NCBI GenBank assembly: GCA_964385695.1
Contig: CAYLQA010000003.1
Location: 1 to 64,000 of the forward strand
From: CAYLQA01 sp964385695
GTDB taxonomy: Bacteria > Desulfobacterota > Desulfobulbia > Desulfobulbales > Desulfurivibrionaceae
Reading direction: 5' to 3'
DNA length: 64,000 nt
This document shows positions 45,625 to 54,938 of this stretch, one piece after another (positions within the stretch are counted from its first letter, which is position 1; every line of letters begins with the position of its first letter). The position numbers were made by a program, and so were the translations under genes. Below the pieces are notes generated by a model. It ran no database searches. It was not told where the DNA came from and saw only the letters and a program-made list of their open reading frames with translations.

Positions 45625-47568
45625 TTACCGTCTCTCTGCAGGAATTTCAGCGGTGACTCCCAACAGGTTTAAGGGCAAGAGGATGGTAAAGCGGGCTCCC
45701 TTATTCGGGATGTTTTCCGCACTCACCGTGCCGCCATGGTATTCCACAATCTTGCGGACATTGGCCAGTCCAAGCCCGGTTCCCCCCTTTCTGGTGGTGA
45801 AAAAGGGTTGAAAGAGTTTTCCTATTTTTTCTTCGTTCAGCCCTGGTCCGCTGTCGTGCACCTGGATCTCAGCCTGTTCTTGCCCGCCATCCTCGGCCCG
45901 GACCCTGCCTCTTACATGGACAATGCCTTCGTCCGGCGACCACTGTATTGCATTGAGCACCAGGTTAGAGAGGGCCCGGTTAAAAAGCTCTTTGTCCACC
46001 CGAATAATTTTGCTGTCCAGGCTGTTGGCAATCTCCACCACCACTCCTTTTTTCTTCTTTTCATCCGCCACCAGGATCATGGTCTCGTGCATCAGGTCGC
46101 TGAAATTGGTGGGCTGGATGTTTAAGGCCAGTGGTTTGCCGTAGTTCAAAAGATCGTTGAGCATATCCTCAAGGCGGGCGGATTGTTGCCGGGCAATATC
46201 GGCAAGTTCGGCATAGGCCGGGTCCACCTCGTCCATCTTTTTCATGATGGCCTTGAGGTTGAGTTTGATGGAGGAAAGGGGGTTTCTCATCTCATGGGCA
46301 ATGCTGGAGGTCAGGCCGCCGATTGCCGCCAGGGATGCCGTTTTGGCCAGGGCCCGTTCCACCTCTGCTTTGCGTAGGGTTTCTTCCGCCTTTTTGCGCT
46401 CGGTGATATCCGCAGCCACGCAGACAAGGGCCTCAAGGTCATTGTCCAGGTTGCGCATGACCGAGCCGGAAAAGAGGATGGGGATCTTTCCACCGTCGCT
46501 TCGCTCAAAACATATTTCCAGGTTTTCCACATCCTTGCCTGTGAGCAAGGTGAGCAGGCCCTTTTCTTTGAAGATGGCCGAGGTCTCGCTGGAGACCAGA
46601 ATATCCACCGGCTTGCCTAAAAGATCCTCTTCTTGATAGCCCAGCATGAGCAAGGTATTTTCATTGATTTTTTGCATGGTCAGGTCCGGCGCCAGGACCA
46701 ACAGGCAACCGGACATGTTTTTGATGATGCTATCCACATAATCCATGGAAACCGTGGTCTCCTTCAACTGCTGGGTCATGTTCCAAAAGGAGGTGGCCAG
46801 GGTGCTGATCTCGTCCTCGGGATCGCCCGAGGGAGGCGGGGCCACTTCCTGATCGCGGCCAAAGCGGTGGACCATGTCCTGCACCTCGGAAAGTGGTTCG
46901 ATGAGCTCTCGGTTGGCAAACCAGCGGCTGACCAGGCCGGCGGAGATCAGCACCACCACAAAGAGGGTGCCGAGAAAGATGGTGTTGCGCTGGGCATCAA
47001 GCCGCTCCTGTTCAATATCCTTTTCCACGGTTTCCGAGAGGTGTTGGGCCAGGTTGCTGAAGTCTTGCAGGATACCGGCCTGCATGCTGCCCAGTTGCTG
47101 GACTTTTTTTTGCAGATCAAGCGAGGTTTCGATGGCCTCGGTCCTGAGGTAGACCTCCGAGGCCAGTTGCGAAAACTCGGCGTACTGGTCTTTGAGCGAT
47201 TTAATGAGGCTGTGCTCAAAGGAAAAACTGTGGTCTGAGCCAGATATGCGAATCATGTCGTCCAACAATTCGACAACACTGCTGCTCAGTCGGTTGCCCT
47301 GTACGGCCTCTTCTGTCTCGCCGGTGAGAAATGCATCCTCGTAATTGCTGATCTGTTCCTTGAAAGTGGTTGAGAGTTCGTCGCTTAGCAGGGCCAGGGG
47401 GAAATGGCTGGTCTGCAGATGGCCAAGCCTTTTGGCCTGCACATTGTTAAAGTAAAAGCTGGACAGGGTGGCGATGAAATAGCCGACCAAAGCGATGAGC
47501 ACGCAGGCCCAGACCTTGGTCCGAATACTGCCTGTGATGATGAAGCTTTCCGGTAGTTTAAAGTTCAT
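45625..47568 (-). CDS. Membrane sensor histidine kinase (HAMP-PAS-HisKA-HATPase)
   Basis: A 647-residue inner-membrane kinase. Two membrane helices enclose a periplasmic helical domain of ~150 residues; HAMP, PAS and a HisKA domain with the phospho-accepting His in SIAHEMRNPLSSIKLN follow. The HATPase has N, D/F and G boxes (NAIQWS, DSGPGLNEEKIG, GGTGLGLANV). The first ~300 residues are clearly homologous to those of the adjacent diguanylate cyclase. The gene ends a minus-strand operon with porin, binding protein and cyclase. Its likely partner could be the nearby sigma-54 response regulator, by inference. Confidence 0.9.
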   Translation of the reverse strand: MNFKLPESFIITGSIRTKVWACVLIALVGYFIATLSSFYFNNVQAKRLGHLQTSHFPLALLSDELSTTFKEQISNYEDAFLTGETEEAVQGNRLSSSVVELLDDMIRISGSDHSFSFEHSLIKSLKDQYAEFSQLASEVYLRTEAIETSLDLQKKVQQLGSMQAGILQDFSNLAQHLSETVEKDIEQERLDAQRNTIFLGTLFVVVLISAGLVSRWFANRELIEPLSEVQDMVHRFGRDQEVAPPPSGDPEDEISTLATSFWNMTQQLKETTVSMDYVDSIIKNMSGCLLVLAPDLTMQKINENTLLMLGYQEEDLLGKPVDILVSSETSAIFKEKGLLTLLTGKDVENLEICFERSDGGKIPILFSGSVMRNLDNDLEALVCVAADITERKKAEETLRKAEVERALAKTASLAAIGGLTSSIAHEMRNPLSSIKLNLKAIMKKMDEVDPAYAELADIARQQSARLEDMLNDLLNYGKPLALNIQPTNFSDLMHETMILVADEKKKKGVVVEIANSLDSKIIRVDKELFNRALSNLVLNAIQWSPDEGIVHVRGRVRAEDGGQEQAEIQVHDSGPGLNEEKIGKLFQPFFTTRKGGTGLGLANVRKIVEYHGGTVSAENIPNKGARFTILLPLNLLGVTAEIPAERR

Positions 47569-47588
47569 ATCCTGTCAGCGGCTCAACC

Positions 47589-49298
47589 TTATTGGAGTCC
47601 TGGAAGGGTAAATTGGGTTTCCACCTCGCCATAGCGGCAAAAGGTATTCCGGCCATCGGTTTTGGCTTTATACATGGCCTGGTCCGCCCTGGTGACCAAG
47701 AGCTCGGTATTGATTCCGTTTTGCGGAAAGATGCTGATCCCGATACTCACGCCTAAGGTGTGCGGCATGTCATCGATGGAAAATGGAGTGGCCATGTGTT
47801 CGATTATTTTTGCGGCGATCTTCTCAGCATCCTTAGGCGAACTCAAGGCATTGAGGATAATGGTAAACTCGTCTCCGCCCATGCGGGCAACGGTATCCCC
47901 AGCCCGAACCAGTTCCTGAAAGCGGGAAGACACACTCTTGAGGACCAGGTCGCCCACATCGTGGCCTAAGCTGTCGTTGATCGGCTTGAAGTTATCCAGG
48001 TCGAGATAGAGCAGGGCAAAGTTGTGATCCTGGCGCTTGGCGTCGTGAATGGCCTGTTCCAAGCGGTCGAAAAAGAGGTTGCGGTTGGCTAGTCCGGTGA
48101 GCGCATCATAATGGGCCATTTGGGTCAGCTTCTGCTCGGCATCCTTCAGTTCGGTAATGTCGTTGAAAACGCAGATAATGCCCTGCATGATGCCGTTTTC
48201 ATTATACATGGCCGAGCCGGAAAAGTGGGTGGGGAAGAGGCGGCCCGCTTTAGTCAGGCAGGGGGCCTCCATGTCCTTGACCGGGCCGGCCTCGACCAGT
48301 TCGCTGATCTTGGTCGGGCAGACAACCGTGTCGCTACAGGGGGCAAAAAGCATTTCCACCGGCCGGCCCAGGAGTTCCTCTTCCGGGTAGCCGAACATCT
48401 CCACAATGCGCTGGTTTATGGTCTGAATGGTAAGATCGGGCCGGACCACCACCAGGCCGCCGGACATGTTTCTGATGATATTGTCCACATAACGCTTTGA
48501 AACGGTGGTTTGTTTCAGGTTTTCCGTCATCTCCCAGAATGCCACTGCCAGGTGGCCGATCTCATCGGACTGGTCGGCATCCTTTGGCTTGACAACCTCC
48601 TGGCTGTGGGCGAAGCGTTGTACATTGTCGCTGATGGTTGCGAGTGGGCCAACCAGGAGCCGGGCCGCCACCCGGTCGACCAGCAAGGTGACGGCAAAGA
48701 GGACAATGATGAACAGGGCCAGGGAGAAAAGCGTGCTGTAAAGGGCCTTGGCCTTATTGTTGTCGATCTCTTTGACCAGGGCGGAGGAGAGTTTTTCATT
48801 GAGGTTGTTGAATTCTTCCAAAAGGTAGCGCTGCATGCGGCCAAGCTGCTGGATTTTTCTTTGCGATTGCGGTGAAAAATCAACATCGTTCAGTTCACTA
48901 TAGACCTCTGCGGCAATCTGCGCGTAGGTGAAATAATGTTGTTTGAGCTTTTTGATGCTTGCCGGGATAACCGATTTATGCTGGTCTTTGCCGACCGCCT
49001 GGTGCAATTGATCAAGCATCTCCTGCACCCCGGTCTGCATTTCGTTCCCCTGGAGAGCAAGGTCGCTTTCCCCTGTTAAGAATGCATCCTCATAGCGTTC
49101 GGTTTGTTTTTTAAAGGTATGCAACAGCTCGTTGCCCAGGGCGGCCAGGGGAAAGTGGGTTTCCTGCAGATGGGAGAGGCGGTCATATTGAATCTTGTTG
49201 GTGAAAAAAACGGTCACCGTAGCGACAAAGTAGCCGACCATGACCACCAGAACACAGAGCCAGATTTTGGATCGAATGCTCCCGGTGCAGTACTTCAT
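47589..49298 (-). CDS. Membrane diguanylate cyclase (HAMP-PAS-GGDEF)
   Basis: A 569-residue inner-membrane enzyme. Two N-terminal helices enclose a periplasmic helical domain, followed by HAMP, PAS and a C-terminal GGDEF domain with an intact RMGGDEF motif, so c-di-GMP synthesis is expected. RAGD five residues upstream is the inhibitory I-site. The sensor part matches that of the neighbouring histidine kinase (for example YEDAFLTGE in both). Its ATG overlaps the stop of the preceding binding-protein gene by 4 nt. Confidence 0.92.
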   Translation of the reverse strand: MKYCTGSIRSKIWLCVLVVMVGYFVATVTVFFTNKIQYDRLSHLQETHFPLAALGNELLHTFKKQTERYEDAFLTGESDLALQGNEMQTGVQEMLDQLHQAVGKDQHKSVIPASIKKLKQHYFTYAQIAAEVYSELNDVDFSPQSQRKIQQLGRMQRYLLEEFNNLNEKLSSALVKEIDNNKAKALYSTLFSLALFIIVLFAVTLLVDRVAARLLVGPLATISDNVQRFAHSQEVVKPKDADQSDEIGHLAVAFWEMTENLKQTTVSKRYVDNIIRNMSGGLVVVRPDLTIQTINQRIVEMFGYPEEELLGRPVEMLFAPCSDTVVCPTKISELVEAGPVKDMEAPCLTKAGRLFPTHFSGSAMYNENGIMQGIICVFNDITELKDAEQKLTQMAHYDALTGLANRNLFFDRLEQAIHDAKRQDHNFALLYLDLDNFKPINDSLGHDVGDLVLKSVSSRFQELVRAGDTVARMGGDEFTIILNALSSPKDAEKIAAKIIEHMATPFSIDDMPHTLGVSIGISIFPQNGINTELLVTRADQAMYKAKTDGRNTFCRYGEVETQFTLPGLQ

Positions 49299-49732
49299 TC
49301 GTCTTCCACCTTCACCGTTTTTATCTGATTGTCTAAAGAGTCTGAGGCAATGTAGCCGATGGCGTGTTTATGAAAACCGATATAGGATTTTGCCGCTTCG
49401 TCGTCGCGTACGGAAAGTGGCAGCATGCCGGTGCCGCTGTAGAGGATCTTTTTCCAGTAGACGGAGAGCTGCATGGGGGATTTATGCAACATGGTCCGGG
49501 TGAAAAGGGTATGGACCTCGTCGTTGGTGTTCATGATGATGGTAATGGGAGAGCCGTCGGCCCATCTGGTTTTTTTACCCAGGAAGATCCGTTTTAGCTC
49601 CTCGCAGCTAAGATCATGGACCGGATTATCCTGGTGGACCACAATAATATACTCCGCTTCTTCGGCGGATACACCGCCTGCGAGCAGGGTCAGCAAGGTG
49701 CTGATGAGTATGATGGTCCGTTTCAGCCTCAA
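49295..49732 (-). CDS. Exported PstS-like binding protein
   Basis: A 145-residue protein with a signal peptide (IILISTLLTLLAGGVSA) and a short PBP-like domain (VVHQDNPVHDLSCEELKRIFLGKKTRWADGSPI) as in phosphate-binding-like proteins. The truncated length shows a single lobe. In such operons these proteins often feed a signal to the membrane sensor encoded next to them. The start is TTG at 49732 with GGAG 8 nt upstream. It lies between the porin and cyclase genes and overlaps the latter. Confidence 0.8.
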   Translation of the reverse strand: MRLKRTIILISTLLTLLAGGVSAEEAEYIIVVHQDNPVHDLSCEELKRIFLGKKTRWADGSPITIIMNTNDEVHTLFTRTMLHKSPMQLSVYWKKILYSGTGMLPLSVRDDEAAKSYIGFHKHAIGYIASDSLDNQIKTVKVEDE

Positions 49733-49744
49733 GTGCAGGGCTCC

Positions 49745-50968
49745 CTAAAAACTGTAAGAAATTTTTGCGGCAAAATAATTCCAGTAGCGGGCCAGGCCGT
49801 CGGGATTAAAAAGGCTGAGCTGTTGGGCCGCCCCGTCTATCCAGTGGTACTCCGCCTTGGCGTTTAAATTTTCCGTAAAGTCATAGCGTAGGCCCAGGCC
49901 GAAATCCTTGCGCCAGGCCGTATAGTTTTCTGCCTGGAGGAGACAGCCTCCGTCTTTGTCATTTTTGAGGCGGTAGAATTCATCGTATAAGGCCGTGGCT
50001 GTCCATTTTTCGTCCAGATGATAACTGAGCATCACGTACCAACTTTGCGTGGGACCATCGAGGGTGACGACGCCAAAGGTAGTCTGGGTGCGGTCCATTT
50101 CGCTGTACTCGGTGGCCAACAGCCAATCGTGCCAGGTATATTCAAGGGAAAGAACGTATTTATGATGAATGACCGCCTCGCTGGCCGGGGTGGGCAAGTC
50201 ATTAAGGTAGAGCGAGTTTTCCTCATGGAAAATGCTAGCGCCCAAGCGTAAGTCGCCTCCGGCGTAGTTGAAGATGAGGGAGCCGCCGTAAAGTTTGTCG
50301 TTTTTCCTGTCCAAACTCAAAAAGCTTGCGGGAATGGCCGGGTTGGGGGAGGCGGCAGCATTGTTTTTTGCAATGGTCGAGCGCAGAGAGCGTTCCGAAT
50401 TGGCGGCAAGGACGCTCTTATTGGGAAAACAGATTTCTCCGCCGAAAAAGTGGTAGTCGACATCGCCCCAGCTTCCTGCTGGAATGTTGCCGTATAGGCC
50501 TGCGCCAAGGTATGCGAGATAGACATCCCGCCGAGTGTCGTCATAGATGCTCTGCGGCAAAAAGATCATGTGCCGTAAAAAGTCGGAATCCCTGGTCTCG
50601 TTGTACAGGCCCATGGGCATCTTGACTTTACCCAGACGCACGCCCAGTTCATCGCGGGGCTGATAGTCAAGAAGAGCCCAGTCGATCTGAGGAGCATCCT
50701 CTGTAAAATCGCCGACATTGCGCAGAATCACCTGTGCCCCGGCCCGGATGTCATCCGTAAGGGCAAGATTAGCGTTCACACCAACCTCAGTCAGATCAAA
50801 GCTGCCTGTGCGGCTGTCGAGCGCAATAAAGTTGTTGGCAGAGTTGTCCAGGTAACCCTGGGATACAAAGCCATGCATTTGAAAAGACTCCGAAAACTTC
50901 CAGGCCTCAGCCGAGGACGGCAGACAGAGCAGGGCCATAATGCTGCAAACGTTTAAAACGCGCCGCAT
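49745..50968 (-). CDS. Outer-membrane porin-like beta-barrel
   Basis: A 407-residue exported protein. A signal peptide ending SSAEA is followed by alternating amphipathic strands and a C-terminal aromatic AAKISYSF typical of outer-membrane barrels. The FHGF/MHGFVSQGYLDNSANNF opening and RLGKVKMPMGLYNETRD resemble porins such as those of the phosphate-selective OprP class. It may supply the ligand seen by the PBP-like protein and sensors encoded downstream. The ATG at 50968 gives a normal signal peptide; the frame is open to 51079. Confidence 0.8.
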   Translation of the reverse strand: MRRVLNVCSIMALLCLPSSAEAWKFSESFQMHGFVSQGYLDNSANNFIALDSRTGSFDLTEVGVNANLALTDDIRAGAQVILRNVGDFTEDAPQIDWALLDYQPRDELGVRLGKVKMPMGLYNETRDSDFLRHMIFLPQSIYDDTRRDVYLAYLGAGLYGNIPAGSWGDVDYHFFGGEICFPNKSVLAANSERSLRSTIAKNNAAASPNPAIPASFLSLDRKNDKLYGGSLIFNYAGGDLRLGASIFHEENSLYLNDLPTPASEAVIHHKYVLSLEYTWHDWLLATEYSEMDRTQTTFGVVTLDGPTQSWYVMLSYHLDEKWTATALYDEFYRLKNDKDGGCLLQAENYTAWRKDFGLGLRYDFTENLNAKAEYHWIDGAAQQLSLFNPDGLARYWNYFAAKISYSF

Positions 50969-51285
50969 CCGGGCACCAAATTGGAAAATCTCAGCTAAAA
51001 GAAAGATAGTTGCAACCCCACGCACTTTGTTACCCGCCCCAACGGGCAAGAGAATCTCCGGAACGAGCCGGTCCCTCACTCAAGAGGGTCTCTCCGAAAA
51101 TTCTACCAAAATACATGGGCGCAGCAGAGAAAAAAAGCACCTGAACAGGGAATAGGCCGTGTGCCCATTGTCCTGATTTGGGAAAATTAGGATTTCCCCT
51201 CCCTTAATAAAAAATTATTTATAAGGTTTTACCCAATGCGTCAAGGGAGAAGCGGGTAACTTTACCTATAGACCAGTCAGGGCAG

Positions 51286-52620
51286 CTATCTTTCTGTGCT
51301 GTTATTTTCCTGTGTGGCAGCCGCGGAGCTGCTGTCTCGTTTTAAATCATTGCCACTGTCCTCAATGTTTACGTTATTTTGAAAGAGCGGAAACGACGTG
51401 TCGAACCGCACCTCAAGTATCTGTATTCGGTTGTTAAAAAGGTCGGACACAATGAGCCGACCTAACCTGTCCACGGAAAGCGCCGTGGGGAAGTTGAACC
51501 ACAGCGGGCCGTAGCCCCGGCCGCCAAACTCGTAGACGAACTTGCCGCCGTTGTCATACACCAAGATCGTGTGGCGCATATAATCCACCACATAGACGCA
51601 TTGTTTCTTTTCATCAACGGCCAGTCCCCTGGGCCTGCTCATCTTGCCTGCGGAGCCGCCTTTTTGGCCAAAGGAATAGAGGAGTTCCTCATTGGCCCCA
51701 TAGACGTACACCTTGCTTGTCTCCTGGCTGAGCAGAAAGATATGTCCTTCCCGGTCAATCCTGATGTCGTTGAGCTGCACGGCCCTTTTGTTTCGGCTGT
51801 TCTTGCGCCGTGGCTGGTTGCCCTTTTTCTTGGGCAGCAATTCAGAGGGCAGCCCGAAGATCTCGCTTTCGGTAATCGATTCATCGGTGCTCAGCTCAGG
51901 CTCGGGCTCATCGTTTCCGGCCAGGAAGCTTTCCTCTTCCGGATCGATCTCTTCATCCTCATCCTGCTGGGTGATCGACTCCATGGGCTTGAGCCAACCC
52001 ATGAACGTGCCGTTTTTATCAATTTTTAATGCGCCCCGGTTGCTGGGGCCCACCAGGTAAATGATGTCGTTTTTGCCGATGGCCCCCCGAGCCGGGATAA
52101 AGGCGGCCGCCTCAGGGTCCGCCATATCAACGAAGGTAATCTCCATTTTGGGCAGAAAGGCGCCGTTGAGAACCGTAACGCGGGCAGGGTGGGTGGGGGT
52201 GTTTCCCTGGCAGATATAGATGTCTCCCTGTTTGTTATCAAAAAATATCCCCTGTGGGGCATTTATGCCGCGGCCCGGGCCGAGGGAGAGATGCGGGAAA
52301 AAATCACGGTCGTAAACAATCACCCCGCCGCTGCCGCTGTTCACCACATAAATTTCATCCTGATCCCTGTCATAGGCAACCGTGGAAGGAAAGCGTAGCG
52401 GTTTGCCTTCGCCGTCTTCGGTGAGGAGGGTGACAAGTTTTATGGGCGCCTGTTGCTCCTGCTGAGATTCCTCTGCCCGGAGAGTGCCTTTTGCAAGATG
52501 CAGCAAGACAAGGCAGACACAGCCTAGAGACCACAGGCCGAGCAACTGCACCGCGCTCCTGTATAGGCCGGAGCGGAAGGCGTCTTTTTTATTGCGTGAA
52601 AGGTGATAATACATGGGCAA
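51286..52620 (-). CDS. NHL-repeat beta-propeller protein
   Basis: A 444-residue protein with an N-terminal membrane anchor or signal (LLGLWSLGCVCLVLLHLAKG) and NHL-type repeats (FPSTVAYDRDQDEIYVVNSGSGGVIVYD, PRGLAVDEKKQCVYVVDYMRHTILVYD, FPTALSVDRLGRLIVSDLFNNRIQIL). An acidic stretch (~212-245) followed by a basic one (~265-285) splits the propeller. It probably acts in the periplasm or at the outer membrane. TTG 52620 has GAGG 7 nt upstream; ATG 52614 is the alternative. It follows the 10-haem cytochrome gene by 10 nt. Confidence 0.82.
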   Translation of the reverse strand: MPMYYHLSRNKKDAFRSGLYRSAVQLLGLWSLGCVCLVLLHLAKGTLRAEESQQEQQAPIKLVTLLTEDGEGKPLRFPSTVAYDRDQDEIYVVNSGSGGVIVYDRDFFPHLSLGPGRGINAPQGIFFDNKQGDIYICQGNTPTHPARVTVLNGAFLPKMEITFVDMADPEAAAFIPARGAIGKNDIIYLVGPSNRGALKIDKNGTFMGWLKPMESITQQDEDEEIDPEEESFLAGNDEPEPELSTDESITESEIFGLPSELLPKKKGNQPRRKNSRNKRAVQLNDIRIDREGHIFLLSQETSKVYVYGANEELLYSFGQKGGSAGKMSRPRGLAVDEKKQCVYVVDYMRHTILVYDNGGKFVYEFGGRGYGPLWFNFPTALSVDRLGRLIVSDLFNNRIQILEVRFDTSFPLFQNNVNIEDSGNDLKRDSSSAAATQENNSTER

Positions 52621-52630
52621 CGCGATACCT

Positions 52631-53851
52631 CTAATAATGGCACTGGCTACAGACGTGGCCGCCCAGGATGTCGCCGATCAGCAAAAAGCGATAGTCGGAG
52701 CCATGCGGGTTGTGGCAACTCGTGCAGGAGAACATACGCTCCGGTCGGCGGGGGTCCAAAACCCCGTCTACCGGATGGCCTCCAACGGGATGACCGCGGG
52801 TGACACCTTTAAATGATGGATGACAGCCGGTGCAGAGTTCGTTGATGGGTTTGTATAGCTGGAAGCGATTTTCCGTGGCATGGGGGCTGTGACAGGCGAC
52901 ACAGCCGGAGCCGCTTAAAATGCCGTGGGCATATTGTGTTGTCTCTCCCTCTTGTGCGGTGAGCTCCTTTTTGTCGGTATGGCAGGCCACGCAGATATCC
53001 ACCTTACCGTCGGCCCACAGTTGGGAGTGGTTGTTGTCTCCGTGCGGGTTATGACAAACCGTGCAGTCTCCCGTACCAACTGGGCCATGGACATGGCCCA
53101 TATTGAGCCAGTTCTTCTGGTTGACATGGCACTTGAAACAGACTGCCTCCACCTTTCCCTTGGGAATGGTAATCTGCATGGGTTTTGTTGATTCCTGGTG
53201 GCAGGCAAGGCAAAGCGTATTGGCGGCCGGGCTATGCTGCCAGGTGGTTTTTTCGAGGATATTTTTATGGCAGGAGTAGCAGAGAGGTTGCGCCTCGCCG
53301 CTTAACCCTTTATTCGGGGTGATTTTGTTCGGGTCGTGACAAGAGGTGCACGCCTTGGGCAGGAGTTTGTCGCGGTGGAAGAGGTAGACGTTTTTGGCAT
53401 TGAAGTTGGCGTTGAGTAACGAACGCAGGGGGCGGTACTTGATGGTAATTTTTTTACCCGAAGGCAGAATCTCAAATCGATTTTTCCCTGCCCGCAGCGG
53501 AATTCGGAAGTGAACATAATAGGTGCCGCTTTCCTGCCACACTCCGAGGGCCGAGATAACAATATTGCCGTCGCTCACCCGTAGCTGTTTTAAGCCGCGG
53601 TTTTCTTTTTGGCTGATGACCATGTGGGTGGTGGGTTGCCTGGCATAGATAATGGCCCCATCCTTTGGGGTTATTATTTCCTGGGCCATAACCAGGCCGC
53701 TGTTCAGTCCCAGGAAAAGAAAGATGGACAGGAGGCAGCCTATGAGCGGACCGTGTCTGCCGATTTCCGTTGGCGGAGGTCCTCCGGTGAAAGAGTGCTC
53801 AGGTTGCTCATGGCTGTGACCCGTTTCCGATATTCTGTAGAGTGCGTTCAT
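52631..53851 (-). CDS. 10-haem c-type cytochrome with Ig-like domain
   Basis: A 406-residue protein. A long N-terminus with one membrane helix is followed by an Ig-like domain (EIITPKDGAIIYARQP through KNRFEILPSGKKITIKY) and ten CxxCH haem sites with doubled-CXXCH spacing (GTGDCTVCHNPHG, GSGCVACHSPH). It is a paralogue of the cytochrome encoded at 58790, with the same domain order. It lies between the TPR protein and NHL-repeat genes in one operon and probably belongs to a periplasmic electron-transfer complex. Confidence 0.88.
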   Translation of the reverse strand: MNALYRISETGHSHEQPEHSFTGGPPPTEIGRHGPLIGCLLSIFLFLGLNSGLVMAQEIITPKDGAIIYARQPTTHMVISQKENRGLKQLRVSDGNIVISALGVWQESGTYYVHFRIPLRAGKNRFEILPSGKKITIKYRPLRSLLNANFNAKNVYLFHRDKLLPKACTSCHDPNKITPNKGLSGEAQPLCYSCHKNILEKTTWQHSPAANTLCLACHQESTKPMQITIPKGKVEAVCFKCHVNQKNWLNMGHVHGPVGTGDCTVCHNPHGDNNHSQLWADGKVDICVACHTDKKELTAQEGETTQYAHGILSGSGCVACHSPHATENRFQLYKPINELCTGCHPSFKGVTRGHPVGGHPVDGVLDPRRPERMFSCTSCHNPHGSDYRFLLIGDILGGHVCSQCHY

Positions 53852-53885
53852 GCTTTTGGCCCAAAAAGAATCGTTGATATGTGCG

Positions 53886-54938
53886 TTAATCTATATTTTC
53901 ACGGCGGAGTAAAAGGCTGTAGGCCTTCTCCAGCTCTGCTGCTGCCTTTTCGTTGTTGCCTTGTTTGAGGTAGAGTTGCCCCAACACGTGTCGCAAGGTG
54001 TGGTTGCGTCCGTTTCTAAAGAGCAGGGCGATGAGGTCGTCTATTGCCTCATCCACCTTGCCCTCTTCGGCTGTAAGTTGGGCCTGGCATATCTCACCCT
54101 GCACGGAATCCGGCAACAGGTCATATCCTTTATCGAGGTTGGCCTGGGCTTTTTCCAGATCCTTGAGCTTGAAATAGAGGCAGCCCATTTCCACATAGGC
54201 CTCACCCATGTTCGGGTTTTTCTCGCTTGCCAGAGTAAACTCCCTGAGGGCGGACTCAAGCTGCCCCTTTTTGACCATGGACTTGCCCATGTTGAGATGG
54301 CGGTTGGCATCCTTTTCTGTTTTCGGTTTCTCCACCATTTTAGGATTGAGTTCCGCCTCAACCTGAGCCCGTGTCTTGTCGCCGCTGAGAATCTCAATTT
54401 CCCCCCTGAGCCTGGCGGTCATGTTTTTGCTGTAGCCCATGCCGGTTACAACCTTGTTGTTGGCATCAACTAAGAGTATGGAAGGCATGACAAAGATGCC
54501 GAGATCCGCGTATGCCTTTTGCTCTGAATCCATGTAGAAAGGCACATCAATCCCTGCCGCCCCCTTGACCTCGTCAATGATGGAGTTGTTGTCTCCCTGG
54601 GCGTTGACAATGAGGAGGTTGAATTTCTTGTTCTTGATCAGTGGGCGTAGTTCCTCGATGCCTCTCAAGGCAAGGATGGCCCGTTTCTTCTTGGTTTCAA
54701 GGTCTCCCCCCCAGAAGACCATGAGCAGCGGAGAACCGGCCAAGGAAGAAACCTCCAGTGTGGCAGAGGTGTCTACAGCGCTTAAGGATATTGGCGGCAG
54801 CGTGTCACCCGGTTCGATTGCACGAAAAGGAAATGATTCTGCCGATCCGGTCGCCACAAAACTGCTCATGGAGAACAGAAGTGCCAGCACAAGGGCCTGA
54901 TAAAGCGTTTTGATTTTCAAGAGACGTACCTCACTCAT
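53886..54938 (-). CDS. Thioredoxin-fold TPR protein without CXXC
   Basis: A 350-residue exported protein. A signal helix (ALVLALLFSMSSFVATGSA) precedes a TlpA/AhpC-like thioredoxin fold (PGDTLPPISLSAVD, LLMVFWGGDL, MPSILLVDANNKVV) in which the CXXC site is replaced by WGGDL at 76-80, so it cannot act as a thiol oxidoreductase. About four TPR units follow (HLNMGKSMVKKGQLESALREF). It may be a docking platform for the cytochrome encoded 35 nt downstream. The ATG at 54938 is chosen; TTG 54920, with GAGG 8 nt upstream, is an alternative. Confidence 0.82.
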   Translation of the reverse strand: MSEVRLLKIKTLYQALVLALLFSMSSFVATGSAESFPFRAIEPGDTLPPISLSAVDTSATLEVSSLAGSPLLMVFWGGDLETKKKRAILALRGIEELRPLIKNKKFNLLIVNAQGDNNSIIDEVKGAAGIDVPFYMDSEQKAYADLGIFVMPSILLVDANNKVVTGMGYSKNMTARLRGEIEILSGDKTRAQVEAELNPKMVEKPKTEKDANRHLNMGKSMVKKGQLESALREFTLASEKNPNMGEAYVEMGCLYFKLKDLEKAQANLDKGYDLLPDSVQGEICQAQLTAEEGKVDEAIDDLIALLFRNGRNHTLRHVLGQLYLKQGNNEKAAAELEKAYSLLLRRENID

